A stretch of 64,000 nucleotides of DNA from Balanoglossus misakiensis. Its lineage: Eukaryota > Hemichordata. The stretch spans positions 5,084,001-5,148,000 of the forward strand of contig CM082588.2 in NCBI GenBank assembly GCA_040954595.2, read 5' to 3'. The translations under genes were made by a program, and so were the position numbers. Below are positions 11,008-27,750 of this stretch, one piece after another. Numbering within the stretch: position 1 is the first letter of the stretch; every line of letters begins with the position of its first letter. The notes under the pieces are model-generated. The model searched no databases. It was not told the origin of the DNA and was given only the letters and a program-made list of their open reading frames with translations.

Positions 11008-14000
11008 AATGCGCCGGTCTCTTTATAGCTGCAATTTTCAAGTTTGAACCTTTGTGTTGGATCCTCGCCAAGCTTCGCAGACACACGACACGAACTAATG
11101 TCGGTCTCTCTGTAATGTTGGGATGCTGGTGATAAGACAGGTATCACTCCATCACCGCTCGTAGTTACTGCAAGCTGTTTGGATGGGAATTACAACATAT
11201 ACACGAAGTATTAAAATAAGAATAAAAGGGGTGAACAAAATGTGTGTGTCATGTTTGCTTTGGTAATTTTATTTTACGTGCAAAGGCCAAAAGTCAACGG
11301 TTGAAGAAGTTGGCGTCCTTCTTGTACACTTCTTGGCAGAAAGAAGAGTGTTCGAGTTCCTCTCTTGACAGTTTCTTGGCAGTTATCATGGGTGGTTGAC
11401 ACTGGGCTAACCGTCACAATCGCTGAGAGTTTCTGCCACTATGTAATGAAGAAAAACCGATCCTCTTCAGAATTTCCGGGCGATTTTGTCTGCAGCTTAT
11501 TATGTAACGATTTGTGTAAATTCTATAGACTGTCTTGTCACTTCCAATCGAAATTATTCAAACAGGAAAGATTTCGCGTACACATGCGACGAGAACACAA
11601 CTGTATAGTTTCAGAGTCAGGCAACTTCATTGTAGACCCGGGCTTCGGCCATGTATAGTCACTGGTGATGGCCATATTGCACCATGGATGTAGACTAGTC
11701 CTAAAGTCGTTTGGCGTTTTTTATTCTTAACTAATTCAGTTGTTTACCGTCTCTTACTTTTACTCATTACCTTTCGTATGTTTTGTTGGGTGAGTTTAAT
11801 CGGTAGCGCACAACCACTCAAGGAATTCGAAGTCCTGACTTCACGCGACATTGGTGTCAGGTGCTAGCTCCAGGTGCAGTAACTGGTTTTACCACATACC
11901 CTGGAGTAATACTCGCACCCTGCTATACAGTTTTAGGTGTGACGGAGTTTTTAAAAAGACAGTTTCATTTGCATGTCCAAACATATCTTGGAAAACGCCA
12001 TTGTATACTATAATTAGGATGACTGCTTGCAGAGAAAGCAGAATAACCCAGGTCATTACACAACTGTTACCTCACAAAATGCGGGTATGAAATATTAGTA
12101 CTAGTTTTCTGGCAACTTGTTTAGGCATGACGCTATTCATTGCTTTCGAAAGCCATGCGATTATACCAAAAGACAATTGTGATGGTCTTTGTAGATATAT
12201 TAATTCACGCAATACATTTACTTCTTCCATGACACTGCAAACAGGAGGTAATGCTCGTACTAGAAAATACTGAACACTGTGGTGTAAAGGTAAATTCACT
12301 TGGACGAGCATGGGACGTCACGGTCACTCTGTGCATGGAGGTACCATGCTCTGAGTGGCCGTAAAGGAACGCTCAAAATCGATATATTCAATTCCGATAT
12401 TGTGCGTCTATTTACTTATAACCTTGCGTAAAAAATCGTGGGCGACGGAAAAGACAAAATGACAGCCCCGAATGACAGGTAATCAGTGTATTTCACAAGC
12501 TGCCAGCTTTCCTGATCAGCCAGGGTGGTGCGTCGCTATAAGTTCGAAAGAAAACACTCACCTTAGTCCTTATACATGTACTAGTATTTACCCCTCGACC
12601 ATAAGAGTAGAACAGTTACGTTGCTGTCACCCAGACAGTATCCATGTACTTTACAAAAAATATCCCGTATGTGCGCATAAAGCTCATCTGAAGGCAGGAT
12701 CGCATTGTGGACAGGACAACATAAAACTCTGAGACTATACAAAAAAATAAAACCTTCGTCGCCTCTTAAAAGGGGTGATGTATATGCAGAAGGTGGGCAT
12801 GCATTCACTGTCCGGACAAATTACGTAATGGACTGCGTTAAATCCCATTGGATAATGACATTTGTGCAGCATAATATGCATATGAATTACTTTCTATTGA
12901 TTTAGACAGGCGAGGCAGTATTCTCGATTGTGAAGTGGCATTGGTCATCAATGAGCATGGCTTTGTGGCTGCAGAACATTAACACATATTAAAGCTTTAT
13001 AGCTGTACGCGAGTAAAATCACAGGAAATCGCTCAGAGCGATCTCTGGGATTTCGTAACTGAAAAGTGAAAGTGCGCTTCACGGAGAATGACTTCACGAA
13101 TGCATTTTATCTGCAGTGGCTTACAAATACCACAAGACGTCACAATGGAAATGCCCCTGACAAACAATAACACACAGTTGTGTGCATTCACACCTTGTAC
13201 ATACTACTGCTATAAGCTGAGCTCGCATGGAAGAGGGGATACAGATATGGTCAGGTTATGTGGTCATATTCTGTCTGTCATGAAAGTACAGTTGTGCTAT
13301 GGAACTTATCACGGCATGATTAGTCAATTTAACACACATACCAGAAAGACCGGTTGACCTTATTTTAATGACTTTTGACTTCGCAATGTGGTATAAAGTA
13401 CAACAAATTGGCTGTATGATGAAAGGAAAAAACACACGACAAACTGCTGTATATGGCAAAAGATGACTCAATAATATCATAATCATAACAATAAAATAAT
13501 TTTCACTCTGCATGTTGGAAGGGATTAATGCACTAGGCAATCGAGAGTTGAGAGTCTCACTTCCAACATTTTTTTCTGATGGAAGAATTTTGTGCCATGC
13601 CAACAAAATTCCAGACTAAACACAGCTATTGACCCTTTAAAAGTTGGTAAAAAAACTGACCATCCTAAACAGAATCATCAACCTGGAAGTTTGTGTCATA
13701 CAGATTTCATGCACAAGTCGATTTGAGTAAATAAAAATTTATAATAGTTGAAATGATTAAAAGTTTACAACTTAAAACAAAACAGACCTGTACAAAAATC
13801 AAGAAGGTTGTAATGAGTGGTTACAAGTATATGTAAGTGATAACTGAAATGTTAATTTCCGAGTTCCAACTATTCAGGCTTTCCCACAACATGTATATTG
13901 TACAGTGGTTTTTAGTATTTAGTGTACCGTAAGACTGAATTTTTTGCACTTGAAAGGTACCTACCAAGGAACTTTAAATAGTAACCAGGTGCACTCTCTG

Positions 14001-14204
14001 TAACATTCAAACACGCAAGTCATTCAACCGTTTACAGAATGCGTTTGAAACCTCCAACTTTCGAGTTGCAGAAAACGATACAAACATCACAACGTATGAA
14101 AATACAATCTGATTAAACCCTTCCAACTACCAACATAGGTCAACGGAGCAACATTGAACAAATTTGAGAATTCACAACAGTTTGACAAATTTCCTCTCTC
14201 TCAG
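11008..14204. other. Intergenic region between sulfotransferase and ZMPSTE24
   Basis: The left end holds the promoter of the sulfotransferase and the right end the 3' untranslated region of ZMPSTE24; both genes are on the minus strand. Several open frames of 60-120 codons on both strands show no family resemblance, lack splice-site support and are not annotated. No RNA gene or clear transposon was seen. Confidence 0.5.
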
Positions 14205-18082
<3,878 letters not shown>

Positions 18083-18864
18083 TGTGGTGTTTGTTTCAAA
18101 GCTTCCCAGAATGTAATCGACCTGCAAAGCACACGATCCTTGCCAACCGGAAGCTTGGCAAGTTTGTTTGTTTGTGGGGTTGGAGGAATAAACAGCGCCA
18201 ACGCGCACTGCAAATAATTACGCCTTTCGTTTCGGTGACCGTGTCAAACAAGGTCACCAGACCATGTTTGTTGCACCGGCCTTCAGACTGGGGACTGTTG
18301 TTCGGGGTGTTCTCTACCGATCGCTGTTAGTCAGCGTTTTTTGGACCTTTCACTTGAGCACAAAGGTGAGGGATTTGCTTGACCAGGGCTTGGGTATTAC
18401 TATTAGTCGGCATATGAAATGAACACGGTCCGTATAACTTTACAAGTTGAAATTGTACAACTTCCTTGGCCAATACTAGGGATCCTTGGCCAATAGGGGT
18501 CATCAGACCAGTCAGGGGATGAGAGTGGTAGAGCTACGGACCCGCAGCAATGAAATTTAATGCAACTAAGCTGAAGGGAAGCTGCATAATGTTTACCCAG
18601 CACATCTGGTTACTGGCTCATTGAGCGGTCAGCGCCGTGACCTTACCTGGATGACCTTAGTAAGGTCATAGAGGTGACCACTCAATGGCCAAACGCCCAC
18701 AAGACATCGCCCCCAGTCACCAGCACACCAATGATGCGTTTCCATAAAACAAAAACCAGAAGTCCTCAAAGTATGTGATTTATACTTGGACAAACATCCA
18801 CAATGATACATGTACTTGGTGAAAGTACAATGATACACTATTATTATCTGCTTTGTAGATAACC
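18083..18864. promoter_or_regulatory. Bidirectional intergenic region ZMPSTE24 / TP53I3-like
   Basis: 782 bases between two divergent start codons. It should contain both promoters or 5' exons. A cluster of four AGGTCA-type half-sites lies at 18638-18677, including the near-palindrome TGACCTTAGTAAGGTCA at 18652-18668. No TATA box is obvious on either strand. Confidence 0.45.
18638..18677. promoter_or_regulatory. Cluster of four nuclear-receptor half-sites
   Basis: TGACCT at 18638-18643 and 18652-18657, AGGTCA at 18663-18668, and AGGTGA at 18672-18677. The middle two form an everted repeat with a five-base spacer. The cluster is about 190 bases upstream of the TP53I3-like ATG. Motif match only; binding is inferred. 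Confidence 0.4.
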
Positions 18865-20388
18865 ATGGCAACAGCTACAATGAGAGCTGTACAGTTTGAT
18901 GAACCAGGGAGTCCTGCAAATCTGTACATTGGAAATGTCCCGCAACCAACTCTGAAAGAGAGAGAGGTTCTTATCAAGGTATATGCCACAGCCATAAACC
19001 GAGCCGAAACATTACAGGTTAGTATTCAGAAATGTTTTATGTATCAAATACAAATAAGCCTGGGACTATGTATATATACTGATCATTGTTATATTGACAA
19101 ATGCATTCAAGTTATATTCAGTGCATTCTCTGTGAATTGTTGTAATTTCAGAGGAAGGGACGCTATCCACCACCCAAGGGTGCAAGCAGCATACTGGGGC
19201 TTGAAGCAGCGGGAATCATCGACCAGATCGGACCGGGCTGTTCCGGGTCGTGGAAGAAAGGCGACCGGGTAATGGCGTTGCTCCCAGGGGGAGGGAATGC
19301 TGAATATGTAGCAGCCCATGAGGGACAGCTGATGGCTGTTCCGCCGGGTTTGTCTTGGATCCAGGCGGCGTCGATACCCGAAGTGTGGCTGACCAGTTAC
19401 CAGTTGTTGCATTTTGTTGGTAGGTATACATATCTGATGGTTATATTATCATAGAGCTGTAGTATGGGCAAAGCATGTACTTTATTTCATCATGGATTAT
19501 TCCATCTTTTGTAGGGAAACTTCAGGAAGGAGAACATGTATTGGTGCATGCCGGTGGCAGTGGCATTGGCACAGCTGTGGTACAGCTGATCAGACTGGCA
19601 GGAGCTGTTCCTATAGTAACGGCCGGGAGCGAACAGAAAATCCAGAAGGCGATAGAGCTGGGGGCAGATGCAGGCTTCAACTACAAAGAGGGCACTTTTG
19701 TCGACAAGGTTCTGAATCACACAAATGGCAAGTTTATGGTTCTCTTAATTGAAATATTAAATTAAAAAGTACATTCACCTAGAAGGTGGGGGAGCAGCAT
19801 ATTGAAAGTCATATGTACTCGCTAAAATCTTTGTACCTACAAAAATTGCAGGTAAAGGTGTACAGCTAGTGCTCGACTGCGTTGGAACAAACTTCTGGGA
19901 GTGGAACGCAGACTCCCTTGCTCCGGAAGGACGATGGGTAATATATGGAACAATGAGTGGAGGCACTGTGGACGGACCAATTTTATCCAAGATTATCATG
20001 AAGCGGCTAAACGTGATTGGATCAACACTGAAAGCACGTACCAATGAGGTGAGATTTTAGACCCATTTGGTATATTGGTAGTCCTTCAAGCTTTGGAGAA
20101 CTATTTCCTGTTTTTCCACAGTTGACAAATATTCTCATTTAACCGCAAATTGCTCTGCATGTGTTCTCTCGTCAGTACAAGGCAGCCTTGGTGTCAGAGT
20201 TCAGCCAGAATGCACTGCCATACTTCGCTTCGGGGAAAGAGCATCAACTGAGAACCATTATAGACACAGTGTTTCCCTTGGAGGAGATCGGCAAAGCTCA
20301 CCAGCACATGGAAGATAATAAGAACACTGGAAAAATTGTCGTTGCTGTGAGAGACGAAGCATTAAAAGATCAACATCAGGAACTGTAG
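18865..20388 (+). CDS. TP53I3: Quinone oxidoreductase, PIG3/TP53I3-like (zeta-crystallin family)
   Basis: Five exons: 18865-19017, 19152-19419, 19515-19727, 19852-20048 and 20176-20388, giving 347 residues (human 332). This is a medium-chain reductase of the quinone-oxidoreductase branch, without catalytic zinc. Such enzymes use NADPH for one-electron reduction of quinones. An N-terminal GroES-like domain starts [10 protein letters not shown]; the nucleotide-binding loop is AGGSGIG (153-159); the segments [12 protein letters not shown] and the C-terminal [10 protein letters not shown] match PIG3 closely. In mammals PIG3 is a p53 target linked to reactive oxygen. I saw no convincing p53 site or TGYCC microsatellite here, so that regulation is not supported. 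Intron 3 begins with GC (19728-19729) rather than GT; the nearest GT would break the reading frame. AATAAA at 20525-20530 is the likely polyadenylation signal. Confidence 0.93.
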
Positions 20389-20524
20389 TTAAAAACGTTG
20401 GGGGATTGATTTGTCATAATTTTTGCAATTTATGTAAATGTTTTTCATGAGAATTAAATATAAATATCAGTATCACTATCAGATGTTTTACACATGAATG
20501 AAAACAATGATTTGAAAACTATCA

Positions 20525-20530
20525 AATAAA
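20525..20530 (+). terminator. Polyadenylation signal of TP53I3-like gene
   Basis: AATAAA 137 bases after the stop codon. A minus-strand AATAAA at 20706-20711 could end the converging A20-like gene, leaving the two 3' ends about 180 bases apart. Confidence 0.5.
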
Positions 20531-21751
20531 GGTATAATTAAATTTTATAAATTGTGTGTCATTATTCTGCTCATATGTCCCACTTTCAGCAAAGACAGAC
20601 AAGATATCCTCACTATGGCCTTACATCACAACACCAACGAATGACACTGTGTATTCTCTGAGCATTCAGGAGGAGGGGAGACTCACAGCCACTACATTAT
20701 TTTACTTTATTAATTTGCATGTATGCATAAAGACCTTACACAAATTTACAACCTACAAATAACACCATATGTTTGCAAAATGAAGTCAGCTTGCTCAGTA
20801 CTACTAACAGTATTTCCTATCCATACAGTCCAGACAGGAGTAAACATCTCCAAATTACATTGGTGCATTTTAGTAGGGATGAATTCAGGAGGAACTTTCC
20901 CATTAAATTACAAACATTTTTCGAGAGTAAAGAATAATGTGCCATAACCCATTCTTGAATAAGTCTGAGTTTCAATGAAAGGTATCCAGAATATGTTGGA
21001 AAGCCATACAAGTACTTATGTTACTATACAATAAAGGTTATGGTATATACTTCAATGATAATAAATGCTGAACAATACAAAAAAGATATGGATACAGTAC
21101 AGAATGTACTAGATAATCACAAATTCATTAACACAGGTCTGCGTACTAGTATTTACAATTGTCCACAAATTCAATCATGTCAGAACACGGTCACTCCACG
21201 CAATCTGTGGTTAGACCCAGCAAAACAGCATAAAAATAATTCTAAAGTGAAACTGTGGGTTTCTTCTACGTATGAAGTTATAGATAACATAATTGGAGCT
21301 AAGTTTCAAAAACTCCAATACTGGTTAAGTGCTTGTGGTATAGTGGCAAGTTAACTATTTCTAGGAAAAATCTTAGCTTCCAATGTCCTGTCTACATATG
21401 TCTGACTTGGCAGGAGATGGGTGAAGGACAGAAAAAAAATATTGATTCAGAATATAACTTGATAATATTTGCATAATAAACATTTTGTGCCAGTGATCTC
21501 TGCGTAATTAAAAAGGCTCACTGATTATCATGACAAATACTTACAACATGGTATGCTTTCAAGCTACCATTTTTACAGTAGGTTGAGCTCAGTTGGCCAC
21601 TGGATTCTTGCACACGACATAGAACTTGGCGCCGAGACTTTTTAGGCAGCTACTGGTACATGTTTTCAACTTGAGTTCAGTGCCTGCCTGTCTGTGCATG
21701 ATGGCCAAATACAGCTTCTTGGCTGTTGTCGCCCCATACATCTCCTGTGCT
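20531..21751. other. Convergent 3' region, probable A20-like 3' UTR
   Basis: AT-rich DNA without a recognisable gene. It most likely holds the 3' untranslated region of the minus-strand A20-like gene, possibly ending near the AATAAA at 20706-20711 (minus strand). Open frames on the plus strand here are not convincing. Confidence 0.45.
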
Positions 21752-24700
21752 TTAGATCTGCATCTGATTCAACCTGTCCGGAACGAGCTGGTCCGGCGCG
21801 TTCACCATCAAGACCTCGTAGCACTCGTTACAGTAGCCGAAGCACTTGGGGTTGCCGAAGTGATCGCAGGCCGGAAACCGGCAGCTGGGCCTCTCCGCTT
21901 TCGGGGCGGGCGCGGGCTCCGCCCGAAGCTCTCTCAAGAGCGCGTACTTGGGCACCTGCCGGATGTCTTGGTAGACGTGGTAACACTCGTCGCAGAGGCC
22001 ATCCAAGATATTCATGTTTCCCTCATTCGTGCAACCGACTGTGGCGCACTCCTGGTGTCTGTAACCCCAGGGCTCGTCATACGCCAGAACCACGTAGTTT
22101 GGCTTGTAAGGACCGTACTGGGCTGGTCCGGCAGGAGCTGCATGCTTGTATTTTTCAACCAATGACCGTTGAAAGCATTTGGAACACAGGTTCTTGTGGT
22201 CAGGATCACCAAACATATCACAACCTAAAAAGAGACAAGATTCAACATTTAAAAACAAAACAAAACTCTTCTGTTATCTTACATTTTTCTGAAAGTCTTG
22301 TGAAATTTGGGGCATATTCTTACCAAGATCTACTTACCCCATGGCGCCTGGCATTTGGGTCGGTTAACTTTTGGAGGTAGGCCTTCGCCAGGTCCAGGTG
22401 CTGGTCTCTGCACTGTAAAAGATAATCAATAATGACATTGTAAGAAACTGTGAGACAGAACATCGTTTGTGAAAGATCGGTTGAGAATTCCACTAGATAT
22501 ATGTACGCCTCATCCAGAACATGTAGCTGTGTGTTTTTAATTATACTTTGGAAAACTGATGATTTATTTTGCAGTTTCTACAGCTTGCATATACATGTCT
22601 CTACTTACCAGGGGGTTGGGAACCTCCCTCAAGGTACTTGTGGTAGCATGTCTTGCAGAAGCCTTGACGTCCAGGATCACGGTTATTGGGGCACTCAGCA
22701 GTCGCACAAGGTACATGGGCATGGTGCATCTTTCCCGTTTTCTGCTTCTTCTCTTCGGTTCTGTTTGGTGGCAACGGCATCTTGGCGGCGTCCAGCACGT
22801 TGAAGCATCTCTGGCACAGTTTCAAGTCGGCCGATATGGCCGGGTGGTCGCAGTTCGGATTGGCGCATCTTTCTCCGGCGGGCGTGTCGTTGTTGGGCGC
22901 GGCTAGTGGGATCTCTTCTTCCCTGACGTCTTCTGGCGCCGGCAGCACTTCCGGTTCGCGGACGATATTTCTGGCCGCCTTGTCGTGGCACCAGTAGCAC
23001 AGTCCACCGGCGGCGTCGCTCACGATGCGGACACCCTCGCATCCCGGGTTGACGCAGATGTGCTTCTGAACTTTGAACTTTGTCGGCTGCTTCTGGACAC
23101 CTTGTTCAGCACCACCAGCAGCAGCAGCAGCAGCAGGGGCTGCTTCAGCTCCTTGTGCTCGGCCGCCTGTTGCAATGGCAATGCCAAAACATTCGTTGCA
23201 GTAGTCGCTGTTGCTGTGGAATCCCACGCGCTGACAGTCTGGTGTCTTGCATTTCTTCATTTTGTGAGCCATGCGGAAATTTGGTTCTGGTTTCAGCATT
23301 GCTGCGACGGTATTCCCAGTGTGCGACTTCCCTGCTCCTGGTGCGGAATGAGCGAGCAAGTACCCATAACACTGAGAACAGTATCCTTTGGTGTACACAC
23401 TGCCGAACATGTCACAACCCCTTGTCAGACATAGGTTTCCTCTGCCTCCTTCGGACATGGCTCTTTGCTTGGGTTTCACCTGCGGTTCAGCTACAATGGG
23501 ATCAGACAAGGCAGACGCAGGCTTCACTGGTTGTGCCTGCTTGCTCTTCTTGATCTCTTCAAACACTTCGGTTTGCTGATTGAAACACCCCTCACACAGT
23601 CCCTGGAACTGGGGATACCCTGTCAGCTTACAGTCGGGCAAGAGGCACTTCTGGAGACCCAGCATGCCGTTGAAACTCATAGGCAGGCTGTTGGATCTGC
23701 GCTCGTCTTCAGGCACAAGGAACGTCAGGGCTGCCCCGTGGACTGGGGAGGAAGAAGAGCTCGATGCACGCTTTGGCTCACTGGGCATCTTCAGAGGCGC
23801 GCTGGTGGACGACGCCCTTGCAGCTCCTGCCTCGCTTGCCTGGCTGATGATGCTCGGGGGTGGCGCAGTGGGCCTGGCACTGGCAGACGCTTGCCTGTTG
23901 TAACACTTCTGGTCGTAGCACACTTTACACAGGTTATCGGTCAGGTGGTTGCCGGGATTCATGCAGCTCTCGGTGGCGCAGATCACACCCCCGGGATCTA
24001 ACCGCGGCTGCGGCGGCTTCAGACAGCATGTGTGACAGTACTTGCCGGTCGTTATCGCGCAGAAGTACTCGCAGTTCTGGTTGGAGCACTTGATCGGCAG
24101 GATGGAGGGGATGAATTGACCGGCTGGCTTACCACCCGGCTCTTTGCCGGCGCTTCCGTGTCGGACTGCGTCGTCGTACGACGGCAACTGCGCCCGGATG
24201 GGAGCTGGGCCGGGATTGGGTGGAGGTGTCGCAGGTGATCCAATGGGACTGCCGTGCATCGATACCTGTCCCACGGCTGGGCCCATGGACTGATCCTGCA
24301 GCCTGGTCATACAAGTTTCACAGATGCCGAAGGTATTGTCATAATCGCCAACATTTTGACAATGTTCCATCTGACACTTTCTGGCTGCTTTCTTCTTATC
24401 TTGAGGAACCTGGGGCGCTGGAACTGAAAGATCGTCTCCGAATTCCCGGTCGAGATAACGGTGGTACTGGCTCTCGGCCTTCTGGAAGTAGTCCCGGATG
24501 AGGTCCATCTCTTCAGGGAGTGGCTGCGGCTTGGCCATGGCAGCCTGTATCTTCTGCAGACCGCCCTCTCCTCTGTAGTCCAGCTCCTTGATCTCCAGAT
24601 AGCTCGGCAGAAGGGCCATGACGTTGCGCTCTTCGTGGTCCAGCAGAAAGTGGACAACCATGGGTGTCAGGTCCTGTTTCACGATCGGAAACGCATACTC

Positions 24701-26193
24701 TGCATTCGCGGTCATCGACACAAAGTCGCCAATGGTGCCGGGGTTTTGAAATATCAGCGGCGTGAAGTGCATGGCGTGATACGCCAGGATTACCGGCGTC
24801 TTGCTGCAGTCCTTGAGTTCCCAGCACAGCGGCAGGTAAATACCACCAAAGTTTTGCGGCTGGAGGGAGTGGCCGTCGATGCCTCTCCACATGTTCTCAG
24901 CCGCGACGATTATGGGACGCCGCAGGATGTTCGCCATGACGAAGATGTGGAATTCATCCAGACACTGGTACGGCAGGCCGTCTTCAGCGGCTGGCCGGCG
25001 ACTTGGCTCGGCAATGCGAATCATGGTGGTCCATTCCTCATTCCATTGCTGTTGAATGCCAATAGAATAACGTCAGATGCAATATTCATTATTATTTACT
25101 TGACGAGATCTTGTTTACAACTTTGGCTAGTTCACTGAACCTAGTGATGTCATCATTATTTTTTGGAACAACAGGAAGTTGACCGATTGCTCATTATTTA
25201 CATTCATTGTACTGTCCTTGAGGTTGCACTGACAACGGATTTATTACGATTTTCTATATATTTACAAAAATGGTACACTGTGCTGCAGGAAACTTTTCCA
25301 CCACGGACTTTACCTCTGATTTGTACCGCAACTCTCCTGCCAGTACAGAGTCCACCTTCTTCCGTTCACTTTCCCATCTCCGTTTCATGTCGGCCACAAA
25401 CTCCACATTGTCAGTCAGTGCTCGGTACAAGAGTCTTCTCAGGGTCAGTCGGTCATCTTCCACGCCCCACACACCCAGGGATATCGCGTGCAATAGACAG
25501 TTTCCATCCGCTACAACAGAAACAGAATAACAATGGCCAATAAGAACGTGGGTAACTCTACTGCACAATAATAGTCTAATGTATCATTGATGTTCTGTGG
25601 TAGTAAACATAAGAAAACAGGGAAGTCATGATGGGGGCCAACATTTTTCTCAACACCTGAAATTTTTCTCCTCATGCTTTTTGTGACAGAATAAGCATTG
25701 CTAGACAAAAATATCAGTCTTCTAACTTGTTACATAAGATAGCTGCATATTCAATTGTTAAAAAACACCACTGAGAATCCAGCATGTTAGACGAAATAAA
25801 AACCATATTCATATGAAAGAAAACAGTTAAGTTGTCCACCTGTAGACACAAACTGTGGCTTCCTTTACCTGTGGTTTGGATTGGCAACAACTGCTTTGCT
25901 GCCGGGCACCAGTTTAAGATGGCAGAATGGACAAACGCTAAAAGGATAGTGTGATCAATCACGTCCCTGTACAAGAACGTCTGCAGCTCAGCCGGGTAGA
26001 CCGACAGAGGAGGCAATGTTATGGCGGACCTGCCAATCCTTCTCAGAAAGTGAGGCTTGTGATCATTTGGTGGGGCTGCAACATCCTGTTCTATCTTCTC
26101 CCTCACGATGGCATCCTTTTGAGGGTTTACATCAGATATCTTCTCAGGAAGATTCAGGGGGGAACCGTATCCATTGTACTGAGCGTGAACCAT
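21752..26193 (-). CDS. TNFAIP3: TNFAIP3/A20-like OTU deubiquitinase with 12 A20 zinc fingers
   Basis: Coding exons 26193-25869, 25510-25314, 25048-22609, 22412-22338 and 22224-21752 join in phase and give 1169 residues (human A20 790). The N-terminal OTU cysteine-protease domain has ADGNC with nucleophile Cys113, [16 protein letters not shown] and the catalytic-His segment at His268. A 2440-base exon encodes the end of OTU and nine A20-type zinc fingers (CX4C-X11-CX2C pattern or close). Three more follow, making 12. The last, [19 protein letters not shown], is nearly identical to human zinc finger 7, which binds linear ubiquitin. In mammals A20 edits ubiquitin chains on RIPK1, TRAF6 and NEMO to shut off NF-kB signalling. 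The orthology is strong; the partners here are inferred. The coding start follows a splice acceptor at 26213-26214, so a 5' non-coding exon exists upstream. The window shows a TATA/NF-kB promoter and donor near 27.7 kb. Confidence 0.95.
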
Positions 26194-27692
26194 GTTTACT
26201 TGAACTTCTTTACTGTAGAATATATGTAATAATATGGCAGAGTTCAAAACATAGTTTATTACCTTCAAAACACTGTTAAATGTCTTTTGGCCTTTTTTCA
26301 GTATTTCTCTCTATACTATGCTGAAGTATCAACCATTTCGTTTGTCAGTACTGCCTGAATACATGTACAGCTGTTAAGATCTTTTATAAACCATGTTCTG
26401 GGCAATTTCATCCAAACAACTGGATAAGCTACTAAATAAGTCTATGATTAGATGGTTCAGAAAGGGTAACTTGACTACATCTCCATGGATAATCCTCCAG
26501 AAAAACCAAATTGTGTTTCCATGAAATGATGAGCCGAATTACCTTTCCATACCGCAGCACTACCAAAAGTAATTGTAATTTTTGTTATGGACTGACTCAT
26601 TCAGTAAAACTGGGACTGACCGAGACTTTATGACAGAAACTTATACGAATAATTGTCATGTGATCTTCATGGAAGGATTACCAATAAGATGAAGTATTTT
26701 GTGATTTACATGCAAGGTAGCTAGATATTGTATATTGTATGTCAGCATTTTCAAGTAAATCAACTAAAAGCAAAACTTAAATAAAGGAGAACCATTTTGA
26801 AATATCATATTTGACTAAAAAGTCAAAAAAGGAAGCTTCTGGCAATTCCCTTAAACGGTAATAAAGTGAAATGTACCTTACGTAGTTGGTTTCCACCCAC
26901 ACACAGAAGTCTTAATACTTGATATACTTATAGCAAGTACGTTGTTGGATGACAGCTTTGAGCTTGCCTGTAACTGTTGGAAAGAGATGGTTGAAATTCT
27001 TTTTCAATTGCACGTACTATTCTATTTTGATACCTTATGAACCGGAAAAAACCCCAAACGGAGACAAGAATGTATTGGAAAGCCCCCTGACAGTATACGT
27101 CACGTTTTCCTGTTGACTACATAGAGTACTAGTATACCGTCTTTTGAATGAAACATCTGGTGATATTGCATAACCGGGTTAACCTTTACCGACTGCTTCA
27201 AAGTCGTGAATGAAGTATTCATAAATGCCATTCTTTCTTTCTGGGTTATTCGAGTTCAATCAGTAACAGGACCGCGCCTGCGCCCACGTCGATTCTCGGT
27301 CATTCGACCAAAGTGACTATGTCATGTGGTCGAATCGAATAAAATGCCTAAACTTGTATACATGTAATCCGTCCCTGGGTCAATAAACGTGTTGTTCAAT
27401 CCGCACAACGACACAAAACTTCATTTTATCTCCGAGAACTTCAACATTTCGTTAAAAGCTGTTAGCAACTAGCCTATCAGTCGCCATGACGTTAAGAGGA
27501 ATAAAAAACAAAAAAATCAGAAGGAAATACTTTGAATGAGATATTCACCTACGGTACGCCTTATTTTGCCAAAAAAAACGCACTCAAATATTTGAGAGTA
27601 CGTTCAAATTTGTTAGCCTTGTACAGAACTTCGAGGTATTGCCGTCAAATCGTACAATATATGCATTTTTCACAGAAGAAACGCAAACTTAC

Positions 27693-27718
27693 CGTGAATT
27701 TCTGTGATTGTGTCGCAT
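27693..27718 (-). other. Probable 5' non-coding exon of the A20-like gene
   Basis: On the minus strand a strong donor (GTAAGTTT) begins at 27692, so the exon would end at 27693. A TATA box at 27741-27750 predicts a start near 27712-27720, which makes a very short first exon. The matching acceptor lies at 26213-26214, just before the coding start at 26193. The exact transcription start is a guess from TATA spacing. Confidence 0.4.
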
Positions 27719-27726
27719 AACGTTAT

Positions 27727-27738
27727 GGGGAAATCCCC
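27727..27738. promoter_or_regulatory. NF-kB (kappaB) site in A20-like promoter
   Basis: GGGGAAATCCCC, a full match to the kappaB consensus GGGRNNYYCC and almost palindromic. On the minus strand it sits directly downstream of the TATA box (27741-27750) and upstream of the predicted transcription start. Human TNFAIP3 is induced by NF-kB through paired kappaB sites close to its TATA region, so this location is meaningful. Binding is not shown. Confidence 0.65.
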
Positions 27739-27740
27739 TG

Positions 27741-27750
27741 CTATTTATAG
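27741..27750 (-). promoter_or_regulatory. TATA box of the A20-like gene
   Basis: CTATAAATAG on the minus strand, 48 bases upstream of the splice donor at 27691-27692 and about 1.55 kb upstream of the coding start of the A20-like gene. Confidence 0.55.

Noticed and set aside
11365-13606. Open frames of 70-116 codons on both strands
   Set aside because: No family resemblance, no splice support and no consistent coding composition.
18083-18864. p53 response element upstream of the TP53I3-like gene
   Set aside because: No pair of RRRCWWGYYY half-sites or TGYCC repeat was found.
21626-24001. Plus-strand open frames of 100-230 codons opposite the A20-like gene
   Set aside because: Mirror frames of the zinc-finger exons, Cys/Arg-rich with no recognisable fold.
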